This document shows positions 41,756-52,584 of a DNA stretch of 64,000 bases, in pieces. Made by a program: the position numbers and the translations under genes. The stretch's first letter is position 1. Each line of letters opens with the position of its first letter. The notes under the pieces are model-generated. The model did no database searches and was not told the origin of the DNA. It worked only from the letters and a program-made list of their open reading frames with translations. Source of the stretch: Saccharomycopsis fibuligera x Saccharomycopsis cf. fibuligera (lineage: Eukaryota; Ascomycota; Saccharomycetes; Ascoideales; Saccharomycopsidaceae); NCBI GenBank assembly GCA_001936135.1, contig CP012809.1:979501-1043500 (forward strand), in the 5' to 3' direction.

Positions 41756-42948
41756 CTTCCCTGCCTCGACAAAATTTCGCCCTCGAAATTATCTCCAATC
41801 AGTACTACCCAGCGAAGGTTCAGAATTTCACGAGCCAATCCTGGTACACGAAGTGGGAAACATATAACCACCATTACCACATTGCGGACCAAATCAAAAA
41901 ACCACTCCCATCGATCCATTCCGCTCTTTTAACTTGTAGAAGATGATAAATTAGGAAGAAATGTTAACATCAAAAATTTATAAATGAAAAATGAAAATTT
42001 GCATGCATGCTGAATGAAAATTTGCATGCATGCTGAATGAAAAATAAGAAATATGAAAAATAAAAAACTCTTCTTTTGGCCAGAAAGAAAAGGTTTGATG
42101 CGTTCTTGTGCACAACCCAGCTAATTGACTGCTAACCAATTTGCAATTGCATATCTAAGGCAGAGCCAACGCCGGCAGGTCCAATCAGAGTTGCCTTGTC
42201 AGTAATTGATACCTGGTCTATACTAAATCTCCGTACAATGATTTGCCATTGAATACGTCAGACTAGCAGAGCAATAAATATAAAATAAAATACCATCATC
42301 CATCCAGATCCGTTTCAATCAAATCGATAATTCAGCGTTTCGCTTATTCTAAAGAGGTACATAAACGTCCGTCTTTCGTATCGATGATCTCCAGGAATCC
42401 AAACTTCGAAGAGGACTAGATCCAACTTCATTCCATCCATGACCTCCGAGGGTCCACATTCGAAGAGGAGATTTTCCAACTTCTTTTCATCCACGACCTC
42501 CAAGGGTCCATATTTGAAGAGGACTAAATCCAACTTCTTTTCAATTATTCTCTTCCATTAATCGATCGTTAACGCTTGATCATCGTCAAGTCATTCGTTT
42601 TCTCTTTCCTAGATTGCTAGTTGTCATTGCAGCCTTGGCAACAATGGACTGACAACTTATTCTTCCCCTTGTGGCCAGAAAGCGTGACCTCGCGCTAGAT
42701 ACTAGTTTTAAGTCAGTGTATAGTATTTGTCCTTGTTTATCGCTGTCTATAACTCTCGTGTTGATGTTTCACTTAAAATTCAAAACAAAATCAAATAAAT
42801 CATACTAAATCGTAATAATACAAACTAATTTCGCCGAATATACATACCAAATACTTAAGTTGCTATCAAATAGTTATGGTATACCAAAAAAAGTCAACCA
42901 TGGTGAAAACATGTTTACTTCTAAAACTGTAACTTTAACCAAAATGTC
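41756..42948 (-). other. long 3' region of gypsy-2 between pol and LTR
   Basis: About 1.2 kb with no long ORF. It holds a 23-bp direct repeat (GAAAATTTGCATGCATGCTG at about 41991 and 42014), a 54-bp minisatellite (42380-42545) and an element-sense frame reading REILNLRWVVLIGDNFEGEI toward the LTR (about 41830-41770), which could be an old Pol tail. Gypsy elements usually have a shorter 3' leader. Confidence 0.6.
42380..42545 (-). repeat. 54-bp minisatellite (about three units) within gypsy-2
   Basis: TTCGAAGAGGA-type segments recur at 42405, 42459 and 42513, period 54. On the minus strand the period equals 18 codons and a 72-residue ORF (42533-42315) shows three 18-residue repeats (DLVLFKYGPLEVVDEKKL, ENLLFECGPSEVMDGMKL, DLVLFEVWIPGDHRYERR). 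Coding status is unknown. Confidence 0.75.
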
Positions 42949-45900
42949 TCAACGTGACATCTTCTCCAAATCCAGTAACCAATTATCAACCAATTGGTCA
43001 GTTGGTTCTTGTTCCGTTCTTATCAAAAATGTTTTCAACAATCTCTTGGTTATTGCTTGTGGCACGCATTCCATCCAGGTTGCAACATCAAAAATACCAA
43101 CGATATGGGGAGGAGCACGGTGAAACGTGGCAGATATCTCTTCATTAGCGATATCAATGAAAATAATCTCTTTAATATCATCTAAACGTGCTTTCAATTG
43201 ACGCTTCTGTGGACAATTGAGATAATCCTGAAAAACTCGGTGTAAATAACTAAAATCAGAGTCATTCTGACGTTGGTAAGGTTTTAACCATTTGCATAAG
43301 AATTTTTGATTTCTTAGACTTCTCCGAAGAGGAATGTTGATAGAAATCTGGTTGTATTCATTTATCTCTGAAACACAGCGATATGGTCCAAAATATATTG
43401 GATCCCACTTGCTTATAGTTGCACTATGGAAAGCAAGTCGATGAACGAATACCAAGTCATTTTTGCGGAATCTCTGAATTGGTCTAAAGTTGTTGGCTTT
43501 AAACTCGCGACTGATAATGTTGTCAATATCCTCATTCTTAACTAATCTCCAAATTACCTGATGATGATCATCTTGAAACTGAACATAATTAGCTAAAGCG
43601 TTTGGATTCTCTTTGTAGTATTCACGCTTTTTGGGGTCCTTTAGTTCATGCCAAGGAACAACTTCTTGCAGAAAATGGGTTGATTGTGGAGCTGGTAAAA
43701 CATTGTTTCTGCCTGTACTAATCTGAAAAGCATTAAAACCACGCGTTTGCTTTGCATCGTTCAAGTAATATTCAATAATGGGTAAATACTGAAGCCAATT
43801 TGGAAACAATTCCATGTAGCTTTTGAGTACTTGACTGACTGTGCGAATATTGCGTTCAGCAAGCCCGTTAGACTGATGATGATTGGGAGTTGCAAAGATA
43901 ATGTTAACACTATAAGTTTCTAGAAATTTCTTAAAAACTCGTGAAGTAAATTTAGCATCCAAATCAGCAATGATGACCTTGGGAAAATGATGTCGTGTAA
44001 ATAATTTCACTAATGTGTTGATTATTGTTGTTGATGTTGCATCTGCCACAATTGGTTCAAGGTAAATACGTCTCGACAATCTGTCAACTACAACCAAAAT
44101 TTGAGTGAAGATTTGATGTTGATCCTTGACTGTTGGCAAGTGAGTTACAATATCCATGTGGAGGACTTGTCCGACGTTGAGTGCTGGCATTAGTGGACGT
44201 TGAAATACCTGTGTGCTATAATTGAGTGACTTATTTGCAGTACATGTCTTGCATTGGTGAATCACTTTTCTCACAATTTTCTGCATCTTGGTGAAAAAGA
44301 TGTAGTTCAGTAAGTCTGCAATTGTTTTCCATTGACCTAAATGAGCTTGTTGATGAACCGATTCTACTAATTTATATTGTAAGTCTCTTCCAGCTACTAA
44401 AACAGTGGCATGATCTCCTGGAACGCTCATGAAAAGCAATCCCTTGTAACATCTTACCAATTGTTTTCCAACTAATTGAGGCTCTTCAGATGGCTGTTTT
44501 TGTTCTTGCTTATAAATTATTTTATACGGTTCAGGTAGATGTATGTAATTATCAATAATTTCTTTGACTATTGCCGTACCAAAGCGAGTGTGAAACTCTT
44601 CATAGTTAGCGGCAAGATCTTCATCGAATTCACATTGTAACATGCAATACTCTGGTGCATCCTGATATTGTCGTGATAAACCATCGGATGGATTTTGTTG
44701 TGATCTTATTGGGCAGAATTTGAACCGAAAATTGGCTAAATATGATAACCACCGGTACAACTTTGCTTCTGGACGCTCATATTTTTTCTGACTTATAAAT
44801 TCCACAGTTTGATTATCCGTATAAATTTCAATTGATCTATCCGATATTAAATAACCAAAGCGTTGTAACACTAGTACAACTGATTAAAGTTCTTTTTGCC
44901 AAATTGGCCACATAATTTCATCAGAAGAAAAAGCTTTTGAATAATAGGCAAGCACACCTACTTTTTTATTGTTTTGGCACATTTCTATGATGGCTCCCGC
45001 GGCTGAATTTGAAGCATCGCAATAAATCTTAATATCAGCATTAGGAATGAGGGGGACTAAAACTGGTTTTGAAGTAAGAGCATCTTTCAATTGCTGAACT
45101 GATTGACTAACCTTTGTGTCGTTATACTTGAGCTTTCCTTTGATGAACTCACGTATACCTTCAGACTTTTGCGCACAGTGTGCTATATATGTTCGGAAAT
45201 AATTTACTGTTCCTAAAAAGCTTTGAGCATCTTTTTTGGTTTTTATTGGAGGCCAGTTCTTTATAGCATCTGTTTTCTTAATTATAGGCTGAACTGATCT
45301 ATGACGTATCACATGACCTAGAAACTCTGTTTCCTCGACACAAAATTCACATTTGTTTTCATTTAAAATAATCGCATAATCCGAAAGAATCTGAAAAACA
45401 TCTTGAATAAGTTGTAAATGCTGTGAATATGTATCCGAATATAATAAGATATCGTCCATATACATTAGTACACCACGAAATAAAAATTCCTTTAATATTG
45501 CACTCAAATTTTTAATAAATGTGTTCGGAGCACCCGACAAACCAAAAGGCATACGCGTATATTGAAAAACACCCATATGAGTAACAAAAGCGGTTAATGA
45601 CTTTGATTCACTGTCCATTTTAACCTGGTGATATCCTGATGATAAGTCTAGTTTGCTGAATATCTTAGCATCTCCAAATGCTGTTAACAACTCTTCATCG
45701 CTTATACTCGCTGATACTGGAGTAATAGAATTAGCGTTGATATTTTGATAGTTGACCACGAATCTGTGTGAACCATCTTTTTTGGGAACTGTGAATCCCC
45801 GTGATACCGTTTGACTATCTGAGTATTCAATTATTCCGGATTTTAAGAGCTTTGTTATAATTTCGGTGAATACTCGTTTTTGCACTGGCGATGATTTATA

Positions 45901-46362
45901 TGGCTTCACATGAATTCTGGTTGGAGCTTCTGGAATTAATTCAATCTTATGCTTGAATGGTAATTCCCGTTTTCCTGAAACTTGTTCTGTGATTAAATCT
46001 GGATCTCGAAATAGAATTTTAAATTTAGACTTAATATTTGAGATATGTTCATTGTTTTTGTCCTCATCTTTCAAGCTAATCCATAAAGGTTCGGTTACAT
46101 TCAATATTGTCTTGCAAATATCAATACCGACGATGATGTTTACCGGAAGCTTTGGTTCAACATAAAATAAAATAAATTTCTTCAATTTATGACTAAATAT
46201 TTTGCAAGTTTTGGAAAGAACCGTTACATCCTGATTTCCTAGCTTTAAACTTATTGGTCTCGAGTTTTTCACTTTTATTACTCTCGGAACTTCTTTTATC
46301 AAGTTTACACCAGCGCCAGTATCCATAAAACTTAAACAATTTTCAATTCCCACAAGTCTCAT
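42949..46362 (-). pseudogene. gypsy-2 Pol with one nonsense codon
   Basis: Protease FMDTGAGVNLI, RT (SGYHQVKM, LMYMDDILLYS), RNase H (IKIYCDASNSAAGAI), then a TAA at 44884-44886 after WPIWQKEL. The same frame continues with LVLQRFGYLISDRSIEIYTD and an integrase: HHCC (HQQAHLG, CKTCTANKS), LHMDIVTHLP, IADLDAKFTS, SNGLAERNIRT. The TAA falls where related RNase H has a Leu, so one base change (TTA to TAA) would explain it. No chromodomain is evident at the end. Pol is +1 relative to Gag, and its frame is open back across the end of gag (about 46412-46490). Apart from the TAA the protein looks complete. Confidence 0.87.
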
Positions 46363-46411
46363 ATCAGTCCATAGATATTTGTCGTGGAATGAACTCTTTA
46401 TTGTGAATAGT

Positions 46412-47389
46412 TTAGTGTCTTTGCGGACGATCGTTTTTTTGTCCGTATGGTTTTGTTGCTGAGCTAAAATTTTGTCTTCTTTGTGATTCTCCTTTTATTG
46501 CCATAGCATGAAATTTTGGATTTGACACATATGAGTTACGAATGTCCTTCATCAAAACTATTGTCTCACTAGGATCAACACTTATTTTGCCATTGTCTTC
46601 TCGATATGTTTGTTGTATCGCTGTTGCTGCGTGCGATTTGAGTTCAAATATGACTTTGTTATATTCTCTGTGAAAACTTTCGCGAACATGTCTAAATAGC
46701 TGTTCATGGTATACTTCCTGAACTGCTCTTGGAAGCGTGTTAACGATATCAGTCACCTTATCTAGTTGTTTCTCAAATGATTCGTATCCTTTTTGTTTGT
46801 CTTGTCGACGTAACCGTTCAGTGATTTCTCTCAATGTTGGGAATATAGCTTGCTTTATTTCCCTTAGCTTTCCTTCCATGTCCGTTGATTCGAAACGAAG
46901 GTCAGTTGAGTTGTTTGCTAAAGCATCTCTAACTTTTCTCAAAGACGAGTTGTCCAAGGTGTTAACTAAAATCCATTCTAAGTGTTCGTTTTCAACTGTT
47001 CCTAATTTCGATAATAGGTCGACTTCCTTTTTCAAGTAAACCATGTACGTTTCAGGGCCGTCAGCGATTCTAAACTTTTCTCTTGTATACCTGTTTGAGT
47101 TTTTAAACAAGTATCTCTGAACTGCATCAAATAGTTCAACTTTTCCTTTTTTCTTTGGTTCTTCATCAGAATCTGAGCTATTGACTTCCGCGACATCTCT
47201 AATTCTTTTTTCTGGTTCTGGGTCAATTTCACTTCTGGATTCAAGATTCTTTAATCTTTCATCCTGGTTTCCCATTTGATGTTTAATTTCCTTGAGCAAT
47301 CCCACAATGATTTCCAAGTTTTGCCCGTTGTTAGAGTCTTCAACAGCTGGAATTTCAGTTGTTTGTTGTTGTTTGTCTTGTTTGTCCAT
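46412..47389 (-). CDS. gypsy-2 Gag
   Basis: A 325-residue protein directly after the 5' LTR. It has a Gln/Glu-rich N-terminus, an acidic then Lys-rich segment (NSSDSDEEPKKKGK), a helical capsid-like middle (ETYMVYLKKEVDLLSKLG, LRKVRDALANN) and a basic tail (SQRRQNFSSATKPYGQKNDR). No CCHC knuckle is present. Its position, length and the following protease-RT frame identify it as Gag. It forms the particle shell and packages RNA. Confidence 0.82.
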   Translation of the reverse strand: MDKQDKQQQTTEIPAVEDSNNGQNLEIIVGLLKEIKHQMGNQDERLKNLESRSEIDPEPEKRIRDVAEVNSSDSDEEPKKKGKVELFDAVQRYLFKNSNRYTREKFRIADGPETYMVYLKKEVDLLSKLGTVENEHLEWILVNTLDNSSLRKVRDALANNSTDLRFESTDMEGKLREIKQAIFPTLREITERLRRQDKQKGYESFEKQLDKVTDIVNTLPRAVQEVYHEQLFRHVRESFHREYNKVIFELKSHAATAIQQTYREDNGKISVDPSETIVLMKDIRNSYVSNPKFHAMAIKGESQRRQNFSSATKPYGQKNDRPQRH

Positions 47390-47444
47390 TCTTTAAGTTA
47401 TAGTATGTTCTCAATTTTCAAATAGTTAAGTTACGAAGAAGTAA

Positions 47445-47696
47445 TGTTGTGTTTAAAAGGGGTAGTTCTCTACTAAGCACTTTTAAACGCGTATTGTAGG
47501 AGTTATTATCGTTATCGATGGGTATGTTCGGCTTATCGTTTATTCCGCCCATCGCTATATACACAAGTTAGAAGGAACACAACGCCGACCTTTATACAAA
47601 ATTTTCGATAGCAACTAGGGGTGCCTCTTGTCTAGACTGATTGTGAGCACAGACTGATCAGGAATGTGAACCCAATAAAGGAAAATGTTCGCAACA
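47445..47696 (-). repeat. gypsy-2 5' LTR
   Basis: 252 bp, near-identical to 41504-41755. On the element's strand the next bases are TTACTTCTTCGTAAC. I find no match there to the 3' end of a tRNA (no TGG start), so the primer is unknown. Confidence 0.95.
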
Positions 47697-47709
47697 ATAA
47701 GGCCATGAA

Positions 47710-47781
47710 GGTTGTGTAGTGTAGAGGTTAACACGACGGATTCTGATTCCGTAGACCCCAGTTCGAACCCGGGCATGACCT
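47710..47781 (+). tRNA. tRNA-Gln (anticodon CTG)
   Basis: 72 bases. GGTTGTG pairs with CATGACC (two G-U pairs). The anticodon stem is ACGGA/TCCGT around loop TTCTGAT, giving CTG and decoding CAG. The B box reads AGTTCGAACCC. The T stem has one A-C mismatch, so slight decay is possible. T-rich terminator at about 47790-47802. An alternative 5' end GGCCATG at 47701 fits worse. Confidence 0.82.
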
Positions 47782-48332
47782 AAGCAACCGTGTTTTCTGT
47801 TTTTGGAGCTCATGTAATTTAGAACATTTAAGTGACCTTTGTGAGAGATAAAATATAAAGAGTATTTTCTTTCATATTAGACTCAACTCAGGGGGTAGTC
47901 AAACTTTTGCCCTGCTTTGATTGGTCTTTAACAGAGTTGAATATTTGTGACCGTTAAAAGTGTTGACAGTGGTAAACCGTACTATAAATTTTGTTGGTGT
48001 TAACGTTACGTAGGCAAAATGTTTCGATTCATGATACTCTTGCCAATAGCTCCCCCTTCAAACCTTTCTTAGTTCCCATACCTGCATTGCAGGAGTATCT
48101 CCTACTTGTGTACCCAAAGGATGATACTTGACGCCTCAACCTAGATTAAATACAGTAGGGCATAATACAAAAGCACCTATTTACAAGTACTGAATCAAAG
48201 ACATAAATTATAATAATTATTATAGGAACAAACAAATAAAAAGTGATAGAAATGAACAAATAAAGTTAAAAAAAAATATTAAAAAGTGACACTTCGATTT
48301 AATTGCTTCTTGTGTGATCCACGAGACTAGTA
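47782..48332. other. intergenic region
   Basis: No gene seen. It has AT-rich runs near 48200-48285 (AAAAAAAAAT) that may serve 3' end formation of the minus-strand phospholipase gene. Confidence 0.6.
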
Positions 48333-51028
48333 TTAGCTATAACACAAGTTAGCAAAGCATGTAGCACAAATTTGGGGCACCTCAAACGTCTTGTTGAAGT
48401 AATTGGCATTCATACCTAACTGTATTCTATCAAATTCACGTTTCAACGTAGCACAAGCAATGCACTTATCATAAAGTGGGGTCCCTGTAGAGTTTTGTTG
48501 AGTGACAATGTTATACCCATTATTGATCATGCCAAAAACTTCGTCCGGAGTATAAGACAGCTTAAAAGTAGAAGTATTCGAAGGAAAAGTGTGAGCGTAA
48601 TTGGGGAGATACACTATTAAAGGCGGAAGCCATAAAAGGTTTGAGTGTAATTCACTTCCCGCAGTAAAAATTGCTTCCCTTCTGGAAGGATAATCGCTCA
48701 GGTTACATCCAAAAAAAGTTGGCTTTTGTATAAAGTTATTAGACTCCATTTCCTGCAACGTCGGAATTCTAGGGAACGTGCTATGATGATGCAAAGCTGA
48801 TTGCTTATCTGTAACATAAACATCGTTGTCTCCACCATGTTTGTAACTGACTGTTGACATATTAAATAGGTTATGATTATTCTTGTATCGGTTAAATGTT
48901 GCTCGCAGAGCTACTCCTTTTGGCAAGTTATTTCGATCAGAGGTCGAATCAATCGCAAAAATAATATCCACATTTCTGGCTTTTTGCAAAAAAGGATGAA
49001 ACGGTATATTTTGCTTGTCCTCGCCTCCGTCAACCAAGAATAGTTGGGGCGAGTTGATGACATCGGGTGGAGCGCCCGAGTCCTTATAACCATAGAACGG
49101 GTTTGGTGCAACCAATGCATAATCAGGATGATTCTTCAATCGCTCTTTGGAGCTTTTTCCTAAGCCTAATGTGAATAATATAAGCTTCATTGCATCTGAG
49201 GTGCGCTTTCGGGCAGATGAAACAGCTTGCCAAACATATATGAGCACATTGTTGAATAATGAAGAAGAAGTGGCGGTTATAAATCCTATGTCATCAAACC
49301 CTGCAACACATAAAGAGGATCCGTTTTGCGCTTTGAATATAGGTGTGTTGTTAAAAAGAGCTGAGCCAAGATACTTGGTATTAACAAATGCATTTAAATA
49401 ATGGTCCCATGAGCCAAATTCATATGGTGTAAACTCATAAACTTGAGAATTGTGACTAATCGCTGGGGTATTTGGCCATCTTGCGTTGGTGAGTATAATA
49501 GGAAAAGGCATATCGAAGCTTTTAAACGTGTCTAGCTGTTCAACATCGGATAAAGCAGGAGTACTGTATTCGTCGACTGTTCCCGCGAACAACTTATCTG
49601 CCAATGCCCTAGCCCAGTAATCAGTAAAGGTGATACGAAATCCTGCCAGTTTTTTAAGTTTAACCTGAAAATGTAGTCTTTGGTAAAATTTGGATATTTT
49701 GCTCCAAGACTGACCCCTAGCTGACGACTTTTCAGGTGTACTCTTCACATAGAAACTATTATTACTAATTGTTGTTAGTGTGTGTGGACTACTGTGAAAA
49801 GGAATATGCAAGGTTTCTGTGCCAGTTGCACCCACGTCGTCAAAGAAATCATCTGCGGACGTGCTCAAAAGTTCTATCTCAGAATCACAAGTGGTTGTAA
49901 GAGAATTATCCTCGCTTTGGTTGGCATAATATCTTGAGGTATAATCAAACCCATAACTGGTAGAGCTGGGTCCTGTGGAACAACTTGTATGAGTGTCAAT
50001 CCTTGTAACCGAATGAGAGCCATTTGACGAAAAATCAGACGTTGTGCTTACTGAATATGTTGCTTGAGGTGGTAGGGTGATAAAAGACGAAATATATTCT
50101 TGTGGCTGTGACAAACGTGGGATTTCTCTTGGTGTCCTCCTTAGTCTCCGTAACCTTTCCACTGCGTAAGACGATAAATCGCCACTTAAATTGTTTAACT
50201 CCGCAAGAACATCTTCCAGCGCCACTCTTATCGAGCGGGCAATCTGACGTTTCTCAAAATGCTCTGATCTGAACTCAGATAATGGTGCCCTAGCATATCT
50301 CTTTTCAAGACCCAATGTTTGCCGTGAGTTGCTAAAAGAGTTCTTTCTAGACTCAAAGTCAATGTCAGAAACTCCTTCTAATAATGGTTGCTCAAATTTC
50401 CAAAAATGATCACTGTCTCTCAGTTCAACAACTGGCTTAAAATCATGCATTACCAAGGAGCTCACCAACCAACTTCCGCCAGAGACACCTGCCAAATACG
50501 AGGCAGACTGGAGAATACCTCCCAAGTGGCCAGCATCGCTGCTATTTGGTGTTCTAGAGTCAAAAGCCGATAAAGCACCTGCGCCGTTAAGCATCGATCT
50601 AAAGCCACCGCCGCTTATGGCAATAGATATGATAACAGGTTTCGATAAGAGCTCATAAAAATTTTCAACATCAAAGTCATCGCCTATTCCAACTCTATCA
50701 AGAAACTGTTTGTGAGCGCTGGACGTCTTAAGGTTTCTTTGTTCAATGTAGGACTTTTCCTTATCACTCAAGTATTGCTTCAAATTTTAGTAAAAAATGT
50801 ATTCAATAGCCCCTCTTCAAATGGCAGTGATCATTAACATACGTTTGCCACTCGAATTAGCGGCCCCTGCGGACATGGAACCAAATATGGTGCATAGCTT
50901 TTTTTGTCAGCAAGACTCTGTTCCAGATTCAAGTCGTACTCAAAGGTGAAATCTGATATTGGAGAAAGCGTGGCGGCAATGCATTGTAAAACAAGCGCTT
51001 GTAGCGCCCAGCGGCGTACCAACTTCAT
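48333..51028 (-). CDS. PLB: phospholipase B (lysophospholipase), one predicted intron
   Basis: Exon 1 is 51028-50843 (62 codons: signal peptide MKLVRRWALQALVLQ, then SYAPYLVPCP, typical for secreted Plb). A 65-base intron is predicted at 50842-50778: 5' site GTATGT, branch-like TACTAAA, 3' site AAG. Exon 2 is 50777-48333. The product is about 876 residues. cPLA2-type catalytic motifs: SGGGFRSM (oxyanion, about 117), GVSGGSW (nucleophile Ser about 161), LVDGGED (Asp about 645). The family removes acyl chains from phospholipids outside the cell or in the periplasm. A Ser/Thr-rich insert of about 150 residues (about 250-410) makes it longer than usual. The end CATCFANLCYS is family-like and shows no GPI signal. 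The AAG acceptor is unusual; without splicing the gene would be broken. Confidence 0.85.
50778..50842 (-). other. predicted spliceosomal intron in phospholipase B
   Basis: GTATGT donor after codon AAC, TTTTTTACTAAA near the end and acceptor GAAG just before CAATAC. Splicing joins LIRVAN to QYLSDKEK in phase and removes the TAA that ends the exon-1 frame. The branch-to-acceptor gap is very short (about 8 bases). Confidence 0.65.
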
Positions 51029-51589
51029 AACTCAATAATCTATACTATCTTCTTGGTTCAAAGGCAAAGTCGCACATGTATCATTGTCGTATTGTCGTTG
51101 TAGAATAACTGGTTTTATTCTCTCAAGGCTGGTGACATATTCTCACTCTGTGCGTTGCGCGATACACAAAAGCAGGCAGTGCGCCAAGTCATTGGTCGCT
51201 CTGTCCTTGAGTCGGCGCCGTAATCACGCTGGCGGGAGTCCCTTCGGTTTATTTTTAGCTGACTTAGCTTGCGATTAAAAAATTATATCGACCTCCAATT
51301 TTGCTTTCATTTTCAACAGTCTCTTTGGACAAACCAGTACTTTCCCAAAACGCACTGGATTCGCTTACAAGTCTTGGGCTGGAATATTGAGTGTTTTCAA
51401 CGCAGGTCCCGCGAACGCTCGCAACCAGAATATATTTTTAGCTAAGTCATTACATAATATTAACTCAGGAAGGAAAACCACTTCGACACGCATCACTAAA
51501 TCAGATTGCTGATTCTCGGTTGTTGAAGTAATTCTTGAATTTGTAAGTGCTACCGCATAGCCATACTAACCGATATTAAACTTCAAAAA
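51029..51589. other. divergent promoter region, phospholipase B / SSP120
   Basis: 561 bp between head-to-head starts. Weak TATA-like AATATATTTTTA at about 51428. No other gene is supported. Confidence 0.6.
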
Positions 51590-52297
51590 ATGGTTTCTTT
51601 GATAAAATACACAGTTGCTGTTGCTTGCCTTACCATAAAAGCACTTGCTCACTCTCAGGACGAAGCCCTTAAAGTGGGCACCAACTTAAAGGAAAGACCC
51701 CCAGCCGGCGTTTCGTGGGAGAAGTGGCACATGAAATCAGAGCACGGTCTCGATGACTACGATGCAGACTCTGTGTTTCAGCTTCATATTTCGAAAGACA
51801 AAAATGCATTAACTAGAGAAGATATTTTAAACATGTACGGTCTCTTGAGATCAGAAGTCGTGGGTAAAGGTGATGGTATGGGCAGTCATGACGACAGCGA
51901 GGGAATCACCGAGGCTACCAAACAGGAAATTGTGAATAAAGTGTTGAACTTGTGTGATTACAACAGAGATGGCTCAATAACTCTAGACGAGTGGAGACAG
52001 TTTTCTAAAAACGGCGGTCAGTTGCCGGACATGGGTGTCGGTGTTGGTCACCATGGGGATTTTGAGTACGAGTATGAAATTCACCATTGGCTCGAACACC
52101 ATGCCGATGAGGATCCTGACGTAAAAGTTCAACACAAGGAAGACATTGAGCATGAATTGTTACATCATGAGCACGAAATAGAGCACGAAGATGGCACTCA
52201 GGATAATGGGCCTGGAAAAAAGTTTGTCAGAACTTCTCCACATGAGTTGAACGCCCAGATTGCACTTAACAACATTCCTACAAAGTACCATATTTAG
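51590..52297 (+). CDS. SSP120: Ssp120-like secretory-pathway EF-hand protein
   Basis: 235 residues. N-terminal signal peptide (MVSLIKYTVAVACLTIKALA). One canonical EF-hand loop DYNRDGSITLDE (D123 to E134) and a degenerate earlier one (SKDKNALTRED, about 71-80). The segment RPPAGVSWEKWHMKSEHGL and a His/Glu-rich C-terminus (HHEHEIEHED) match the yeast Ssp120 / nucleobindin-like family. In S. cerevisiae Ssp120 is a lumenal protein of the early secretory pathway that associates with the cargo receptors Emp46/47. The metal-binding-looking tail may help calcium binding. The first ATG lies directly after a short AT-rich leader. Confidence 0.85.
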   Translation: MVSLIKYTVAVACLTIKALAHSQDEALKVGTNLKERPPAGVSWEKWHMKSEHGLDDYDADSVFQLHISKDKNALTREDILNMYGLLRSEVVGKGDGMGSHDDSEGITEATKQEIVNKVLNLCDYNRDGSITLDEWRQFSKNGGQLPDMGVGVGHHGDFEYEYEIHHWLEHHADEDPDVKVQHKEDIEHELLHHEHEIEHEDGTQDNGPGKKFVRTSPHELNAQIALNNIPTKYHI

Positions 52298-52481
52298 TTA
52301 GATAGTTGATGCTTATAACACAGCATTATAATATCTGATCTACTTCAACTAGAAGACTTAACTTTTACTTTTTTTTCATTTTATTTTATTCTCTTGCTTG
52401 TTCACCATATTCAGCATGTTGTTGATTTCTACACTTGTACTTTACTGATCAATATACAATGCTCTTGCAATTAATTTCTTG

Positions 52482-52548
52482 TAAAAAAAAAAAAAAAGAA
52501 AAGAAAAAAAGAAAAAAAAAAAAAAAGAAAAAAAAAGGAAAGAAAAAC
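52482..52548 (+). repeat. polypurine (A/G) tract between convergent genes
   Basis: Sixty-odd nearly pure A with scattered G, in the 287-bp gap between SSP120 and RNH1, which converge. On the minus strand it is a T-run just past the RNH1 stop and may help terminate transcription. Confidence 0.8.
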
Positions 52549-52584
52549 AAGACAAAGCTGAACCGAATTAGTAAACCATTTTCA

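Larger units (their letters stand above)
41504..47696 (-). mobile_element. gypsy-2: young Ty3/gypsy-like retrotransposon
   Basis: A 6193-bp element with 252-bp LTRs at both ends (TGTTG/CAACA termini) and a 5-bp target duplication ATAAG (41499-41503 and 47697-47701). Only two differences are visible between the LTRs, so the insertion is recent. Gag, then protease-RT-RNase H-integrase in a +1 frame, are on the minus strand. The 5' LTR edge is 13 bp from tRNA-Gln, matching Ty3 targeting of Pol III start sites. Confidence 0.92.
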
